In this document: positions 31,011 to 41,712 of the stretch, piece by piece
How positions within the stretch are numbered: position 1 is the stretch's first letter
How the letters are laid out: every line of letters begins with the position of its first letter
DNA from: Ichthyophis bannanicus
Lineage: Eukaryota; Chordata; Amphibia; Gymnophiona; Ichthyophiidae
Assembly (NCBI GenBank): GCA_033557465.1
Contig: CM066040.1
Coordinates: 325,022,297-325,086,296 of the forward strand
Length of the DNA: 64,000 nucleotides
Direction of reading: 5' to 3'
The notes under the pieces: model-generated
Database searches by the model: none
What the model saw: only the letters and a program-made list of their open reading frames with translations
Told to the model about the DNA's origin: nothing
Translations under genes and position numbers: made by a program

Positions 31011-33311
31011 AGTGTCTTGATAAGAGCATGTCTGTATGAAATGCCAAATAGCTAGCTTTGACAGCTGCTCACCTGCAACCAACTTACCTGGAGGTTTAGG
31101 AGTAAAATCTTATTTCTTGGTAGATAAGGACAATTAGGGCTACTCAGACTGCCCATTGCCCCTCCACCTTCTGTCACTGCAGCCTCCTTGCTCAGCCTTA
31201 CCAGCACCCTCCGTATTTTTATTTTTAAATGTAATTATTATTGATTTAGCTTTTAGCTCATGCCTTTTCAGCATTAGCTCAATGCGAATTACTTTTGGGC
31301 ATTTTCCCGTCCTTGGAGGGTTTTCAGTCTAAGTTTGTATCCGAGGCAAAGGAGGGTATCGTGACTTGTCCGAGGTCATAAGGAGCACCACTCTTAAATT
31401 CTGTTACTCTTTCGGTTGCTGCCGTATGTATAATGCCAGGCCCTGACCCACTGCGCTTTCTCAGTAATAAATAAGCGGACTTCATCTTGAGTTTATAAGT
31501 TAAAAAGCTTACATTAAAGGAAGATTCTGAAAGTTAACTGGAGACAGTTTGGAAACAGACTACAGAACAATGGTAAGTGTGTAAGGGGTTATAATGTCAT
31601 CTGAGCACTGGAAGTTTGCTGTGAGGTTTTCCACCCTGACAATGGCTTTGCGCGTGCTCTGCGTTGGACACTGTTGTGATGAAAAGTCCTATATAACCCA
31701 AATTAGATTTATTTTTATCACTGTTATTACAGTATGGAGCGATGGAAGCTCCAGTTTTGACAGGAATTAGAGGAAGCAGAATAACAAGCTGGCCAAACAT
31801 TCTGGAAAAATAAATACGGTTTTATTTTTGTGTGTTCTGCTTGGGACATGAGGGGGAGTTTTGGGCTGCTGTAGTGATAGTTTTGAGTGCAGCCTATGGA
31901 AATAGTGCTGGATTTCCAAAATGCCTGCAAGGGAGCTCTGGCGAACAAAGTTAGGGATTGTACATAGCTGCACTGAGAATGAAACTGATCCCAAACAGCC
32001 AGACAGTCGATCAGTGAAGCAATCTGTAAATTAAAAGTAATAATGATAAGCATTTGACAGAATTCCAGCTCATTATACAGCTTATTATTCATTCAGAAAC
32101 TGCAAGGAAGTAGAACGTCACAGAGTCAGCAGCGCTGTGCCGCTGATCTTATAACTGAAGCAGAGGGACGTAACAGGAGCGAACCCTGGAGTTCCCTTCC
32201 TCTGTATAACACCCTTTTCCCTTTTTGGTCATGGCATATTTCTGCCTGTGATGTTTCCAACGAGGTTTACTTGGTTTTAGCATTCTTTTCCCTAACTGGC
32301 AATTGCCACTTAAGCGCTCCCAGGAAGTCCCAAAGAAGCATCTTGTGATAGACGCATAGCTTTAATCTTCTGTGTTGCACATGCATAAGAAGCATGAGAG
32401 ATGCACATATCTAATGCAAAAATAGAAGATGAAAGACCCTCTCAATAGACAGCTATGGTCACCTAGTGAAATCACAGAACAGGCAATAGAATGGCCCAAA
32501 GCCCCATCCAGACATTAAGGTGATACAATAATATGCGCTGCAATCCTCATGTAATTATTAACTCAGTGATCTAAATGTTACATTAGAGCTGCTGGATCTA
32601 CATCAGCTATGCAAGATGTAAGCAGGCCACCAAGATGTCCCTTACTGGAAATCTTGGGGTCCTTTCAGCTACTGCTTATATGAGGTCAGAAGATGGGAGT
32701 GTGGTAGGGAGGCATCTTCAGGAAAATGGTATTGAATAAAACTCACGAACCCACTTTAGCTAATGTTCTTTTTCTTTCATCTCCTCTCATGACAAGGTAG
32801 TTGGGATCTAAGGTCTGAATGCCCAGGCCTTCATAGTAACATACTAACATAGTGTGGAAGGGAAAAAAACACCAGACTGGCCCATCTAGTTTGCCCATCA
32901 CCCCATTCCCTTTTGTTTATGATTCATTAGAGAGACCTCTTGAGGTTCCTTTCAGACTACTGAGACTTGAGAAGGACCAGGGGACTTAGTCCTCTGTCTT
33001 GAAAGATGATCTCAACTTGCTAATGTCAGAGAGGACTGCCAAAACTGAACTTCACCTCATTTCTGTCAGTACAGGAGAGACTTCCAGTTTTCATCTCCTG
33101 GCCTAGAGAAGACTGCACCTTAATAACTAGGTACTAGTATGGGCAAAGGTCAGAGGAGATATATCTCTAGAGAGCATCCTGGGTGAGAGTTTTGAGAACA
33201 GGATCTTTAGTGCAGAGGACTTCTGCTGTTGCATTTTTGATTTTCTGTATAGATTGTGCCAGAGGTAGGCAAACTACCTGCCTGATTATTCTTTTTCATC
33301 AGAAAACACAG
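31011..33311. other. No gene; small repeat traces
   Basis: An AT-rich, SINE-like trace at about 31215-31475 (TTTTTATTTTTAAATG; TCCGAGGTCATAAGGAGC) resembles the decayed body of the tRNA-derived SINEs. A CR1 3' trace is at 32832-32905 (see separate entry). The rest shows no coding or repeat signature. Confidence 0.5.
32832..32905 (-). mobile_element. CR1 3' tip
   Basis: CATAGTAACATACTAACATAG followed by GGCCCATCTAGTTTGCCCA is the inverse of the CR1 3' end seen at 36868 and 45705 in plus orientation. Only about 75 bp remain. Confidence 0.7.
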
Positions 33312-33312
33312 T

Positions 33313-34290
33313 AAAAGGAGTCACGTGATGACCGTGCTTTGAGCAGACTCAACCTTACCATATTTTCTCCTTCACCTTCTTAAATACTATTTAAAAGTGA
33401 GTTTTTTGGCTTTATAGTTGTGCCCGATTGGTGGAATTGGATGAGATAAGGGATAGAGCAAGAACAGAGGCCCCTTTCGGAACTACAGCTTTGCTGGATA
33501 AGGCAATGTCAGGAAACCTGCAAACAGGCCAGAGATAAGACCAAACTAGTAGAGGCCAAGATGATACCAGAACCTGGAGCAGCCAGTTCTTATAATGTCA
33601 GAGGAGGTCTTCAACAGACATACGCACTCAAGGCCTAGTGGGTCCCACTCCCCCCTCTCCCAGAAGGAAGTTCAGAGAAACCTGAGATTAAATTGATAAG
33701 AAACAGGAAGTTGACTGAGGGATTTTGATTAGTGTGGAACATGACAAGGGTGCCCATTTTCCTCTTTAGTTCTTGTCACTTCATTAGAACTCTTGTCAGT
33801 TAAATTGCATGAAGAAAGAGAAATTGAAGGGATTCGCCTTGGACTGCAGGAGTAAAAAATTCACCTATTTGCTGATGATATGTTGTTATTTTTAAATAAT
33901 CCTAAATGGGATATACAAAAAGTAATGGATTTAATACAGCACTTTGGCAGCTTCTCAGACTTAAAGATAAATTGGAGCACGTTAGATGCACTGCATTTGA
34001 AGAGATGGGACATAAAGGAATTCCGATTCTCATTATGCTGGGCTCAGGGGATCTTAAAATACTTAGGAATATATTTAAGTGTTAATAGACAGATAATGTA
34101 AAAAAATAATATTTGGGATAAGATAGACCATATTAAAGGCTTGTGTGATAAATGGAAAGAACTCCCACTATCTTTTAAGGGTCACACAACCCTATTTAAA
34201 AAATGGTAGCACTCCCCAAGATCTTATACCACATCCAGATTATCCCTTGGATCGTAGGAGGAGGAGAGATGGTTTAAAACTTTAAGGCAA
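33313..34290 (+). mobile_element. L1-like LINE relic, 5' end plus later RT part
   Basis: GAGTCACGTGATGACCG at 33318 resembles the 5' tip of the full-length element at 57514 (GAGGTCACGTGATGCGG). Further right, 33779-34100 encodes an RT segment FTYLFADDMLLFLNNPKWDI (one frame change inside), IQHFGSFSDLKINWS and LKYLGIYLSV, which includes the catalytic ADD. Most of ORF1 and the front of ORF2 are missing between them. It is heavily decayed. Confidence 0.7.
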
Positions 34291-34399
34291 TAATTTGAAC
34301 TTTCAGAAATAAGAAAGTCCTGGCTTTTTCCCTGCTGTATTTGTTTCTGCTTTTCGCTTCAGTGTAAGGAAATCTCTTCTTTTGTGTGTTCCCCTCAAA

Positions 34400-34536
34400 A
34401 GTCCAGAGGGTCATTTGTTGAACCTATATCATATTATTAGCCAAACAGGAAAGGGATCCTCTCTACAGGGCTAATTACCCTTATAGACCCATCTCACTGC
34501 TCAACATGGAGTGTAAAATATATGCCAAAGCCCTTA
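34400..34536 (+). mobile_element. L1-like RT fragment, left of hAT insertion
   Basis: Reads as RDPLYRANYPYRPISLLNME then CKIYAKALTL, an earlier RT block than the FADD block at 33.8 kb. The next residues continue after the hAT element at 36669 (RLARVLD-like). The host relic is thus split by the 2.1-kb insertion. Confidence 0.75.
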
Positions 34537-35269
34537 CTCTAAGGCAGGGGTCTCAAACTCAAATTGCTTTGAGGGCCAAATGAGGACTTGTAAAGTAACC
34601 CGGGGGCCGCATAAGACGCGGGGCCTCATTTGCATAAGGGACCTCATTTGCATAAATATTTGCATAATGTTACCATACACTAACTTTTAGTAAACATGCC
34701 TCTTTAATGAGTATGGATAAAGAAAGACTAAAAGATTTAGAAACAAGAAGACAATAATTAAACTGGGAACCCCAAAAGCCAAACTTGGAATGTACAACAA
34801 CACTGTAGAAATAAAACTATAAATTAATTTCCTCTTGTACTAAACAAAGCGCAAACATTAATGATGCACATTTCCCAGAGCTGACATATTCCAGTTAATA
34901 AATTCAAAATAAAGAGATATTTTTCTACCTTTTGTGCATTTTTTTCAGTTGCAATTGTTCCAGCCACTTTCTTCTGGTTTCTTCATGTCTTCTGCTAACT
35001 CTCCATCGTCTGCTGTCCATTTGCCCTTTCTTCTCTCCTAGTTTTTTTTCCATTCTCTCTCTACATCTGCTTTAACATACTAATCTTTCTCCTTTTTCTC
35101 TTTCCTCATTCCTATTTCATCCACTCAAATTTTACCCCTCCATCCTCAATCCCCACTTACTCTCCCAATACCTGGCCAATTGTAGATTTGTCTTCTCTCC
35201 CAGACAAAATATTTTCCCCTCTCCATTTCACTTTCCCAGCTCCATCCCATTCTAATCCTCCCCCAACAT

Positions 35270-36240
35270 CAGCTCCCTTCTAGTTCCAGCCCCACCCAGC
35301 ATCCGCTCCCTTCTAGTCCCCCCATTAGTCCATTTCCAGTCCTATCCTAGCCTCACCATCAGCCCATTTCCAATCCTAGCCCCCCATCAGCCCATTTCCA
35401 ATCCTAGCTCCCTCCCTCACAGCCCATTTCCATTCCAAGCCCCCCTCCCCATCAGCCATTTGCAGTTCAAGCCCCCCTTCCACTCAGCCCATTTCCAGTC
35501 CTAGCAACCCCCCCCAGCCCATTACCAGTCCTAGACCCCCCATAGCCCATTACCAGTTCTAACCTCCCCATAGCGCACTTCCAGTTTTACCCCCCATCAC
35601 CCCATGTTCAGTCTTACCCCCCCCATAGCCCATTACCAGTCATAACCCCCCTGCCAATAGCCCACTTCCAGCCCTAACCCCCATTACCCCATTTCAGTCA
35701 GCCCTTCCATAGCTCATTACCAGTCCTAACTCCCCCCATCAGCCCACCTCCAGTCCTTCCTAACCCCCACCTGCCCATTTCCAGTCCTAGCCCCCACCAT
35801 AGCCCATTACCAGTCATAACCCCCCTGCCAATAGCCCATTTCCAGTCCTACACCCCCCCTGCCAATAGCCCATTTCCAGTCCTATACCCCCCCTGCCAAT
35901 AGCCCATCTCCAGTCATACCCCCCCGCCAATAGCCCATTACCAGTCATACCCCCCCCCTGCCAATAGCCCATTTCCTGACCTCCACCCCCCCCCCTGCCA
36001 ATAGCCCATTTCCAGTCCTACACCCCCCCTGCCAATAGCCCATTTCCAGTCCTACACCCCCCCCTGCCAATAGCCCATTTCCAGTCCTACACCCCCCCCC
36101 TGCCAATAGCCCATTTCCATTCATACCCCCCCTGCCAATATCCCTTTTACATTCCTACACCCCCCTGCCAATAGCCCATTTCCACTCCTAACCCCCCCCT
36201 GCCAATAGCCCATTTCCAGTCCTACACCCCCCCCCCCCGG
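35270..36240. repeat. C-rich imperfect minisatellite in MITE A
   Basis: Irregular units of roughly 27-33 bp built on CCCATTTCCAGTCCTA followed by a C-run and GCCAATAG. Units on the right side (35810-36230) are most alike. A homologous but differently arranged array is in MITE B at 49140-50470. Confidence 0.9.
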
Positions 36241-36250
36241 TAAATTAAAA

Positions 36251-36510
36251 AAAACCCTTGCTTCTGCTGCTCAAGCAGCAAAATCAGCTGTCCTGCGGCC
36301 CCTTCCCCTGTGCCCGGAGATCCGAGTCTGCTCTATCAGCGGCGTGCTTTTCAAGCCGCGAGGAGAGTATTTCAAGCCGCGCGAGAGGGGAATACTCTCT
36401 TCGCGGCTTGAAAAGCACGCCGCTGATAGAGCAGACTCGGATCTCCGGGCACAGGGGAAGGGGCCGCAGGACAGCTGATTTTGCTGCTTGAGCAGCAGAA
36501 GCCAGGTTTT
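36251..36510. repeat. Long near-perfect inverted repeat in MITE A
   Basis: The left arm 36251-36371 and right arm 36391-36510 are about 120 bp each, with only a few mismatches, around a 19-bp loop. The arms share GCTTCTGCTGCTCAAGCAGC, then CCGGAGATCCGAGTCTGCTC, then GCGTGCTTTTCAAGCCGCG. Frames on both strands here are mirror images and not genes. Confidence 0.93.
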
Positions 36511-36668
36511 TTAAAAATTTGACAATTGATTCTGCCGCTGCCACGGCGGCAACGGCAGAAGCCAGGGTTTTGGGGGTTTTTTGTTTTCCTCCGTCGCGGG
36601 CCGCACAAAGTTGTCTCGCGGGCCGCATGCGGCCCGCGGGCCGCGTGTTTGAGACCCCTGCTCTAAGG

Positions 36669-36867
36669 CTTGCCAGGGTTCTGGATTAACTGATACACTC
36701 AGCCAAATGACTTCATCACGGGGCGTCTCTCTGCTAACAACACAAGAACAGTTCTGCAGGAGCCAGCTGCGGTGTTATCCTTGGATGCTGAGAAAGGGTT
36801 TGCCCCTGGAATGGCAAGTTTTGTTTAAGGTGCTCCAATGGTATGGATTAGGAGACAAGTTTATAAA
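36669..36867 (+). mobile_element. L1-like RT fragment, right of hAT insertion
   Basis: Continues the relic: CTTGCCAGGGTTCTGGATT (LARVLD), SAGASCGVILGC-like text before the AEKGFAP motif (from CTGAGAAAGGGTTTGCCCC), then FKVLQWYGLGDKFIN. Frames shift several times. A CR1 tip interrupts at 36868. Confidence 0.7.
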
Positions 36868-36935
36868 TATGGGCAGACTGGATGGACCATGCTGGTCTAT
36901 ATCTGCCGTCATTTACTATGTTACTATGTTTCTGT
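36868..36935 (+). mobile_element. CR1 3' tip inserted in L1-like relic
   Basis: ATGGGCAGACTGGATGGACC through CTGCCGTCATTTACTATG is the CR1 3' end in plus orientation. The RT reading (GDKFIN, then VIKLLYSGPT) continues on either side, so this is a tiny 5'-truncated insertion. Confidence 0.75.
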
Positions 36936-37183
36936 GATTAAACTGCTCTATTCTGGGCCTACAGTGCCTTGTGAAAGTATTCATCCCCTTGGTGTTTGTC
37001 CCGTTTTGTCGCATTACAACCTGGAATTAAAATGGATATGGGGGTTAGCATCATGTGATTTACACAACATGCCTACCACTTTGAAGGTGCAAAATATCTT
37101 TTATTGTGACACAAACACAAACAAAACAAACAAAAAAACAAAACAAAACAGAAATCATAAGTGTGCTTAGGTCCCCCCCAATG

Positions 37184-38122
37184 TCAATACTTTGAAGAGT
37201 CACCTTTTGTTGCAATTACAGCTGCAAGTCTCTTGGGGTATGTCTCTATTAGCTTAGCACATCTAGCCACTGGGATTTTCACCCATTCCTCAAGGCAAAA
37301 CTGCTCCAACTCTTTCAAGTTAGATGGATTGCGTTGGTGTACAGCAATCTTCAAGTCATGCCATAGATTCTCAATTGGATTGAGGTCTGGGCTTTGACTA
37401 GGCCATTCCAAGACATTTAAATGTTTCCCTTTAAACCACTCCAGTGTAGCTTTAGCAGTATGTTTAGGGTCATTGTCCTGCTGGAAGGTGAACCTTCATC
37501 CCAGTCTCAAATCTCTGGCAGAGTGAAACAGGTTTTCCTTAAGTATTGCCCTGTATTTAATGCCATCCATCATTCTTTCAATCCTGACCAGTTTTTCTGT
37601 CCCTGCCGATGAAAAACATCCCCACAGCATGATGCTGCCACCCCCGTGTTTCACTGTGGGAATGGTGTTCTCAGGGTGATGGGAAGTGTTGGGTTTGCAC
37701 CACACATGGCATTTCACATGATGGCTAAAAAGTTCAATTTTTGTCTCATCTGACCAGAGAACCTTCTTCCATGTGTTTGGGGGGTCCACCACATGCTGTT
37801 GTGCAAACGCCAAATGTGTTTTCTTATTTCTTTCTTTACGCAATGACTTTTTTTCTGACCATTCTTCCATAAAGCCCCGCTCTGTGGAGTGTATGGCTTA
37901 AAGTGGTCCTATGGACAGATACTCCCATCTCTGCTGTGGATCTTTGCAGCTCCTTCAGTGTTATCCTTGGTGTCTTTGTAGCATATCTGATTAATGCCCT
38001 CCTTGCCCAGTCAGTGAGTTTTGGTGGGCTGCCTTCTCTTGTCAGGTTTGTAGTGGTGCCATATTCTTTCCATTTTGTCACAATGGATTTAATGGTGCTC
38101 CATGAGATATTCAGAATTTGGG
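37184..38122 (-). pseudogene. Tc1-like transposase, frameshifted
   Basis: The enzyme would cut and paste the element by a DDE/D mechanism. From the 5' side (right): helix-turn-helix part 37836-38081 (TNLTREGSPPKLTDWARRAL, RITLKELQRSTAEMGVSVHR); middle 37496-37870 ([14 protein letters not shown] with the second catalytic Asp, [19 protein letters not shown]); C-terminus 37184-37411 ([19 protein letters not shown] with the third acidic site). The three pieces are in different frames, and the far N-terminus is separated by the SINE at 38122. Total is about 330 codons, the usual size. Confidence 0.92.
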
Positions 38123-38425
38123 ATTTACTTATTTATTTATTTACATTCTCTTATATACCATGCTATTCTGCATCAGTGCGGTTTACATTGAACAAACTGA
38201 AATTACATTGAACAGGGTATTATAATTTGGAGATAACTATTTTACAGGGAACATGGGCTATGGAGGGTTAAGTGGCTTGCCCAAGACCACAAGGAGCACC
38301 TGTGGGACTAGAAACCCCAGTCCTTTCGGCCCAAGGTTGCTGTCCTCTAGTGGGATTTGAACCCCTGACCTTCCGGCCTGAAGTACCTTGCCCCAACCAC
38401 TAGGCTACTCCTCCACTCCATTGTT
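38122..38425 (-). mobile_element. tRNA-derived SINE inside the Tc1 element
   Basis: The tail on the left is TTACTTATTTATTTATTTAC followed by TTATATACCATGC and GTGCGGTTTACA, the same 3' end as the LINE at 27.6 kb. The right side inverted is a tRNA-like head: GAGTAGCCTAGTGGTTGGGG and a B-box-like GGGGTTCAAATCCC (about 38343-38356). The Tc1 sequence resumes at TTTTTATAACCCAACCC. Confidence 0.85.
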
Positions 38426-38710
38426 TTTATAACCCAACCCTGATCTATAGTTCTCCACAACTTTGTCTCTGACCTGTCTGGAGTGCTCCTTGGTCTTCAT
38501 GTTGCTTGCTTAGTGGTGTTGCAGAGTCAGGGGTCTTTCAGATCAGGTATATTTATACAGGCATCATGTGACAGATCATGTGACACTGATTGCACACAAA
38601 TGGACCCAATGAACTAATTATGTGACTTCTGAGGTTAATTGGTTTGGCCAGATCTTATTTAGGGGTCTCAAAGCAAAAGGGATGAATACATATACACTCA
38701 TAATTTTTCA

Positions 38711-38711
<1 letters not shown>

Positions 38712-38766
<55 letters not shown>
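38712..38766. repeat. AT dinucleotide microsatellite
   Basis: (TA)n interrupted once by G, inside the Tc1 element. A second, shorter tract is at 39453-39482. Confidence 0.97.
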
Positions 38767-38767
<1 letters not shown>

Positions 38768-38925
38768 CACACAAGGTATTTTATTGTCATTTCACTTCAC
38801 CAATTTGGACTATATGTATTGTTAGGTCCATTACCTAATGTCCAAATTAACCTCCATTTTCATTCCAAGTTGTAATGCGACAAACAGGAAAAAACTGAGG
38901 GGATGAATACTTTCACAAGGCACTT

Positions 38926-38996
38926 TCACATCTCCTACTTGATAGATCTTTCACATGGTTGGGGAACCAGGCAAGGGTATCCGCTATCCCCTCTCC
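38926..38996 (+). mobile_element. L1-like RT fragment after Tc1
   Basis: GGGGAACCAGGCAAGGGTAT reads GTRQGY followed by PLSPL, the RT block that normally follows the LYxGPxA block seen left of the Tc1 element. This confirms that the Tc1 element landed inside one LINE copy. Confidence 0.75.
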
Positions 38997-39450
38997 CAGG
39001 GCCGGTGCTAGGGTTTCTGGTGCTCCCCTGCAACCTATAGATCGGTGCCCCCTCCTCATTACTATTAATGCTGGCTACACCTCACCCCCTTTTTCCCAAA
39101 ACTCCTTTCTGAACTCTTTTTGCATGATGTCAAACAAGAACAAGGGCTTGGCAACCTCAACATAACTCCTCTGAAACTGCACACTGGACCAGCATGGTAG
39201 TAATGTAAATATAGATTCTGCAAAAAAGAAAGGAAAGGCAAGGTGCTCGCCCTCCAAGAACTAAAAGAAAAAGCGAGAACCAGAACGCAGTTTATAACAC
39301 CAAATTATAAAATTATAACTCATTTTAATTTGGTATTATTAATTGCATTATGGTTCTTGTTTTTTTTTTAATGAACATATATTCTGCCTCCACCGAAACC
39401 CCTCCCTCTACAAGGTTGAAGAACAGTACTAGGACGTTCACCCATAAACT

Positions 39451-39488
<38 letters not shown>

Positions 39489-39654
39489 ATCTGATTCTGG
39501 TTTTCTCCAGTACCAGGTATATTGTGAACTAATACAAAATCCTACAAAAGTCTCTGGATCTATGAAGCAAATCTACCATACCATATCAGTAGCAACTTCC
39601 AAACTCATACAAGGAGCCTACCCAGAACAAAGTACATAGTTTGACCTGTTCTCC

Positions 39655-39803
39655 AAGTTCAAAGTCCTGTTTATTGTAAGTCCAATGTAGTTTTCCCACA
39701 CTGGACATTTGTGTTACATGTGAACCGCGCTGATGTTAAATAGTGCGGTATATAAAAAATGTTAAATAAATAAATAAATAAAATAAATAAATAAATAAAT
39801 AAA
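39655..39803 (+). mobile_element. TAAA-tailed LINE/SINE 3' end
   Basis: GTGAACCGCGCTGATGTTAA then GTGCGGTATATAAAAAATG, followed by (AAAT)n to 39803. This is the plus-strand version of the 3' end at 27.6 kb. Confidence 0.8.
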
Positions 39804-40100
39804 GCAGCACTGTAAATATTGTAGCAGGCCCTGGAACATCCACACACCTATTTGAAAAGCTGAACAAGTCACATTACTACAGTAAAGATCCCTTTGTAGA
39901 AACTCCATGTTATCAGAATGCCTGGCCTCAGTCACACACTCAGAACACAGACCCTCATCAAAAACAAAATAAACTACAACCTAAAAATGAAAGTATGTAG
40001 ACAAAAATTAAACTGAACCCCAAGAAGCTAGACTCTGCATGCAGTGCATCACCAGAGAAATAGAAAGAGATGCATTTCCCTGTACAGTGTAAAATATAAA

Positions 40101-40527
40101 GAAGCATGTTTACTAAGTGCATTAGCTGCTAACTCGGCAATAACATGGGATTATCACTGGGCAGTATCAGCTAACATGAGTAAATGCAGATAGCACAGGG
40201 CTTTCCTGCACTATTTGCAGACAGTGTATTAACTGAGCACCTGGACAGAGAGAGGGCAGAGTGAGAGTACCTGTAATGTGTGATTACCGCGGGCATCAAC
40301 AGCTCACAGTAACGCAACACAGGCACAGCAAACACCACCTCAATGGGTGGTGATAGCTGCATCTGCACTATTGCTGCTCTGCGATTCCTGCAGTTTGGTG
40401 GCATTATCTACTAGGGAAATGCATCCCCAGCAGATAACACACAGCTTTTGCAGTTAATGTAGCACTAGCAGCACTAATGCACAGCGTTAGCTGCAAAAGC
40501 CGAACACGCCTTAGTAAACATGCCCCA
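40101..40527. mobile_element. MITE with CATGTTTACTAAG ends
   Basis: The left end GAAGCATGTTTACTAAGTGC and right end CTTAGTAAACATGCCCC are inverted. Internal GCATTAGCTGC near the left end recurs inverted as GCAGCTAACGC-like text at the right. Non-coding. It resembles the Harbinger-like ends at 2846 only loosely. Confidence 0.65.
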
Positions 40528-40885
40528 AAGATAGCGCAAAGTCTGATCAGTAAATTGAAAATACAATTATTTTGTTCTATCTTTGTTGTTTGATCATTTT
40601 ATCCTCTGATCATGCTGGTCCCAATCGGATATTCTGCTTTCTTCTGTTAGCTCTCTTTCTAGGGTCTCTAGTCCATCTGCCATTTCTTGGCTTTCCTTTT
40701 GTTTTCTTCAATTCTTTCCATCTTGGATTTTGATCTTTTTCTTTTTGCTTTCTTCCATTTATTTTTCTCTCTCTGTCCACTCAGATTTCACTACTCCTTC
40801 TTACTATCCCGTCTCAGTCCCCCTCTTTTTTACTCTATCTGCCTATCACTTTTCAACCCTCACCCCAGTCCTCCCATTCCTACTA

Positions 40886-41610
40886 ATAGAGTTACAAGAA
40901 ATATACAGCACTGTAGAAACATATAAAGAAGACAGTCCCTGCACTGTAGTGCAATTTGTTTTGTGACTATCCATTGGCAAGATACAGAAGTAGATTTGCC
41001 GGGCCTTTCTTCCATGCAGGTAATTCTAGTGTTGTTGCAGTTGTCACAGAAATGTTATCCTCTGCCACCAGCACTGTCCCATTCTGCTGCTGCCCAAATG
41101 GGTGGTTTGTCTTAGTCTGGCACCTCAGCTGAGACTTGTCTATCTTGGGAGACCCTGCCAGTAGTTATGCTACTGATAGCTAGCTTAGCTGTCAGCATTA
41201 CTGATGCACACAAGCCCTCACAGCACGACAAGCTGCAAACCAAGTGAGGGGACCCTCTACTACATGATGGATAAAGTGACCTAGACACTGATTAAGTCAG
41301 TTAATACAGCATATTTACAATTATGTTAGACATGCCATATTACTCCTGTTTATATGTTGGGGCATTTTGTTTCCAGGTTTGGGGTAAATAAATACTAAAT
41401 AAATAAATAATAAATAAATAAATCAGTGAACTGATTCCTTTAAAGGAAGGGTTAACATATACATGTATTATATTTTGCCTTCAGGGGATAAAGGTGCATT
41501 GTGGCCCTGGGGAGTGAAAGTTGTTTGATTTTCTCAGTGCATTAGAACAAAGAGGTTTTTGAGAACTGGAAAAATGTGAGGTTAATTCATTTCTATCTAT
41601 GGCAGAACAC
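40886..41610. other. Small LINE/SINE ends, no gene
   Basis: GAAACATATAAAGAAGACAG with AGTCCCTGC at about 40916-40945 matches the L2-like 3' UTR at 57390. GAAGTAGATTTGCCGGGCC at 40988 matches SINE bodies at 46925 and 51740. A TAAA-type tail ends at about 41423. The rest shows no recognisable feature. Confidence 0.6.
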
Positions 41611-41712
41611 AGTTTTTCTCCAGGAACAAGCAGGAAGTCAGTCCTCACACAAGGGTGATGTTGGCACCAATGGAACCTGCACGGTGACATCTCCCCAGCT
41701 TACTGCTCCAAA

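Larger units (their letters stand above)
34537..36668. mobile_element. hAT MITE A, 2.1 kb, perfect 8-bp duplication
   Basis: Element 34545-36660 starts CAGGGGTCTCAAACTC and ends GTTTGAGACCCCTG, with the target duplication CTCTAAGG at 34537-34544 and 36661-36668. Inside are a body shared with MITE B at 48.2 kb (GCGGGGCCTCATTTGCATAA onward), a C-rich imperfect minisatellite (35270-36240), a long hairpin (36251-36510) and GC-rich ends. It has no transposase, so it must have moved with enzymes supplied by another hAT. Confidence 0.9.
36960..38925 (-). mobile_element. Tc1-like transposon
   Basis: The left end after TA (36960-36961) reads CAGTGCCTTGTGAAAGTATT, and the right end near 38898-38925 has the inverse AATACTTTCACAAGGCACT. 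The right TA has been lost. A longer inner similarity (GTTTGTCCCGTTTTGTCGC versus GCGACAAACAGG) supports the pairing. It carries a broken minus-strand transposase, a SINE (38122-38425) and an AT microsatellite. It sits inside an L1-like RT relic (LYSGPT to the left, GTRQGYPLSPL to the right at 38961). Confidence 0.92.
38997..40885. mobile_element. hAT-like MITE C with internal insertions
   Basis: The left end CAGGGCCGGTGCTAGGG at 38997 resembles other hAT-type ends here. Internal text at 39890-40090 and 40540-40850 (CACACTCAGAACACAGACCC; CTTTCTTCTGTTAGCTCTC) parallels the body of MITEs A and B. It contains an AT microsatellite, a LINE or SINE tail at 39660-39802 and a MITE at 40101-40527. The right terminus is not recognisable. 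Confidence 0.55.

Noticed and set aside
36258..36628. Alternative frames on both strands over the MITE A hairpin
   Set aside because: They mirror each other because the DNA is palindromic, so they give no evidence of a gene.
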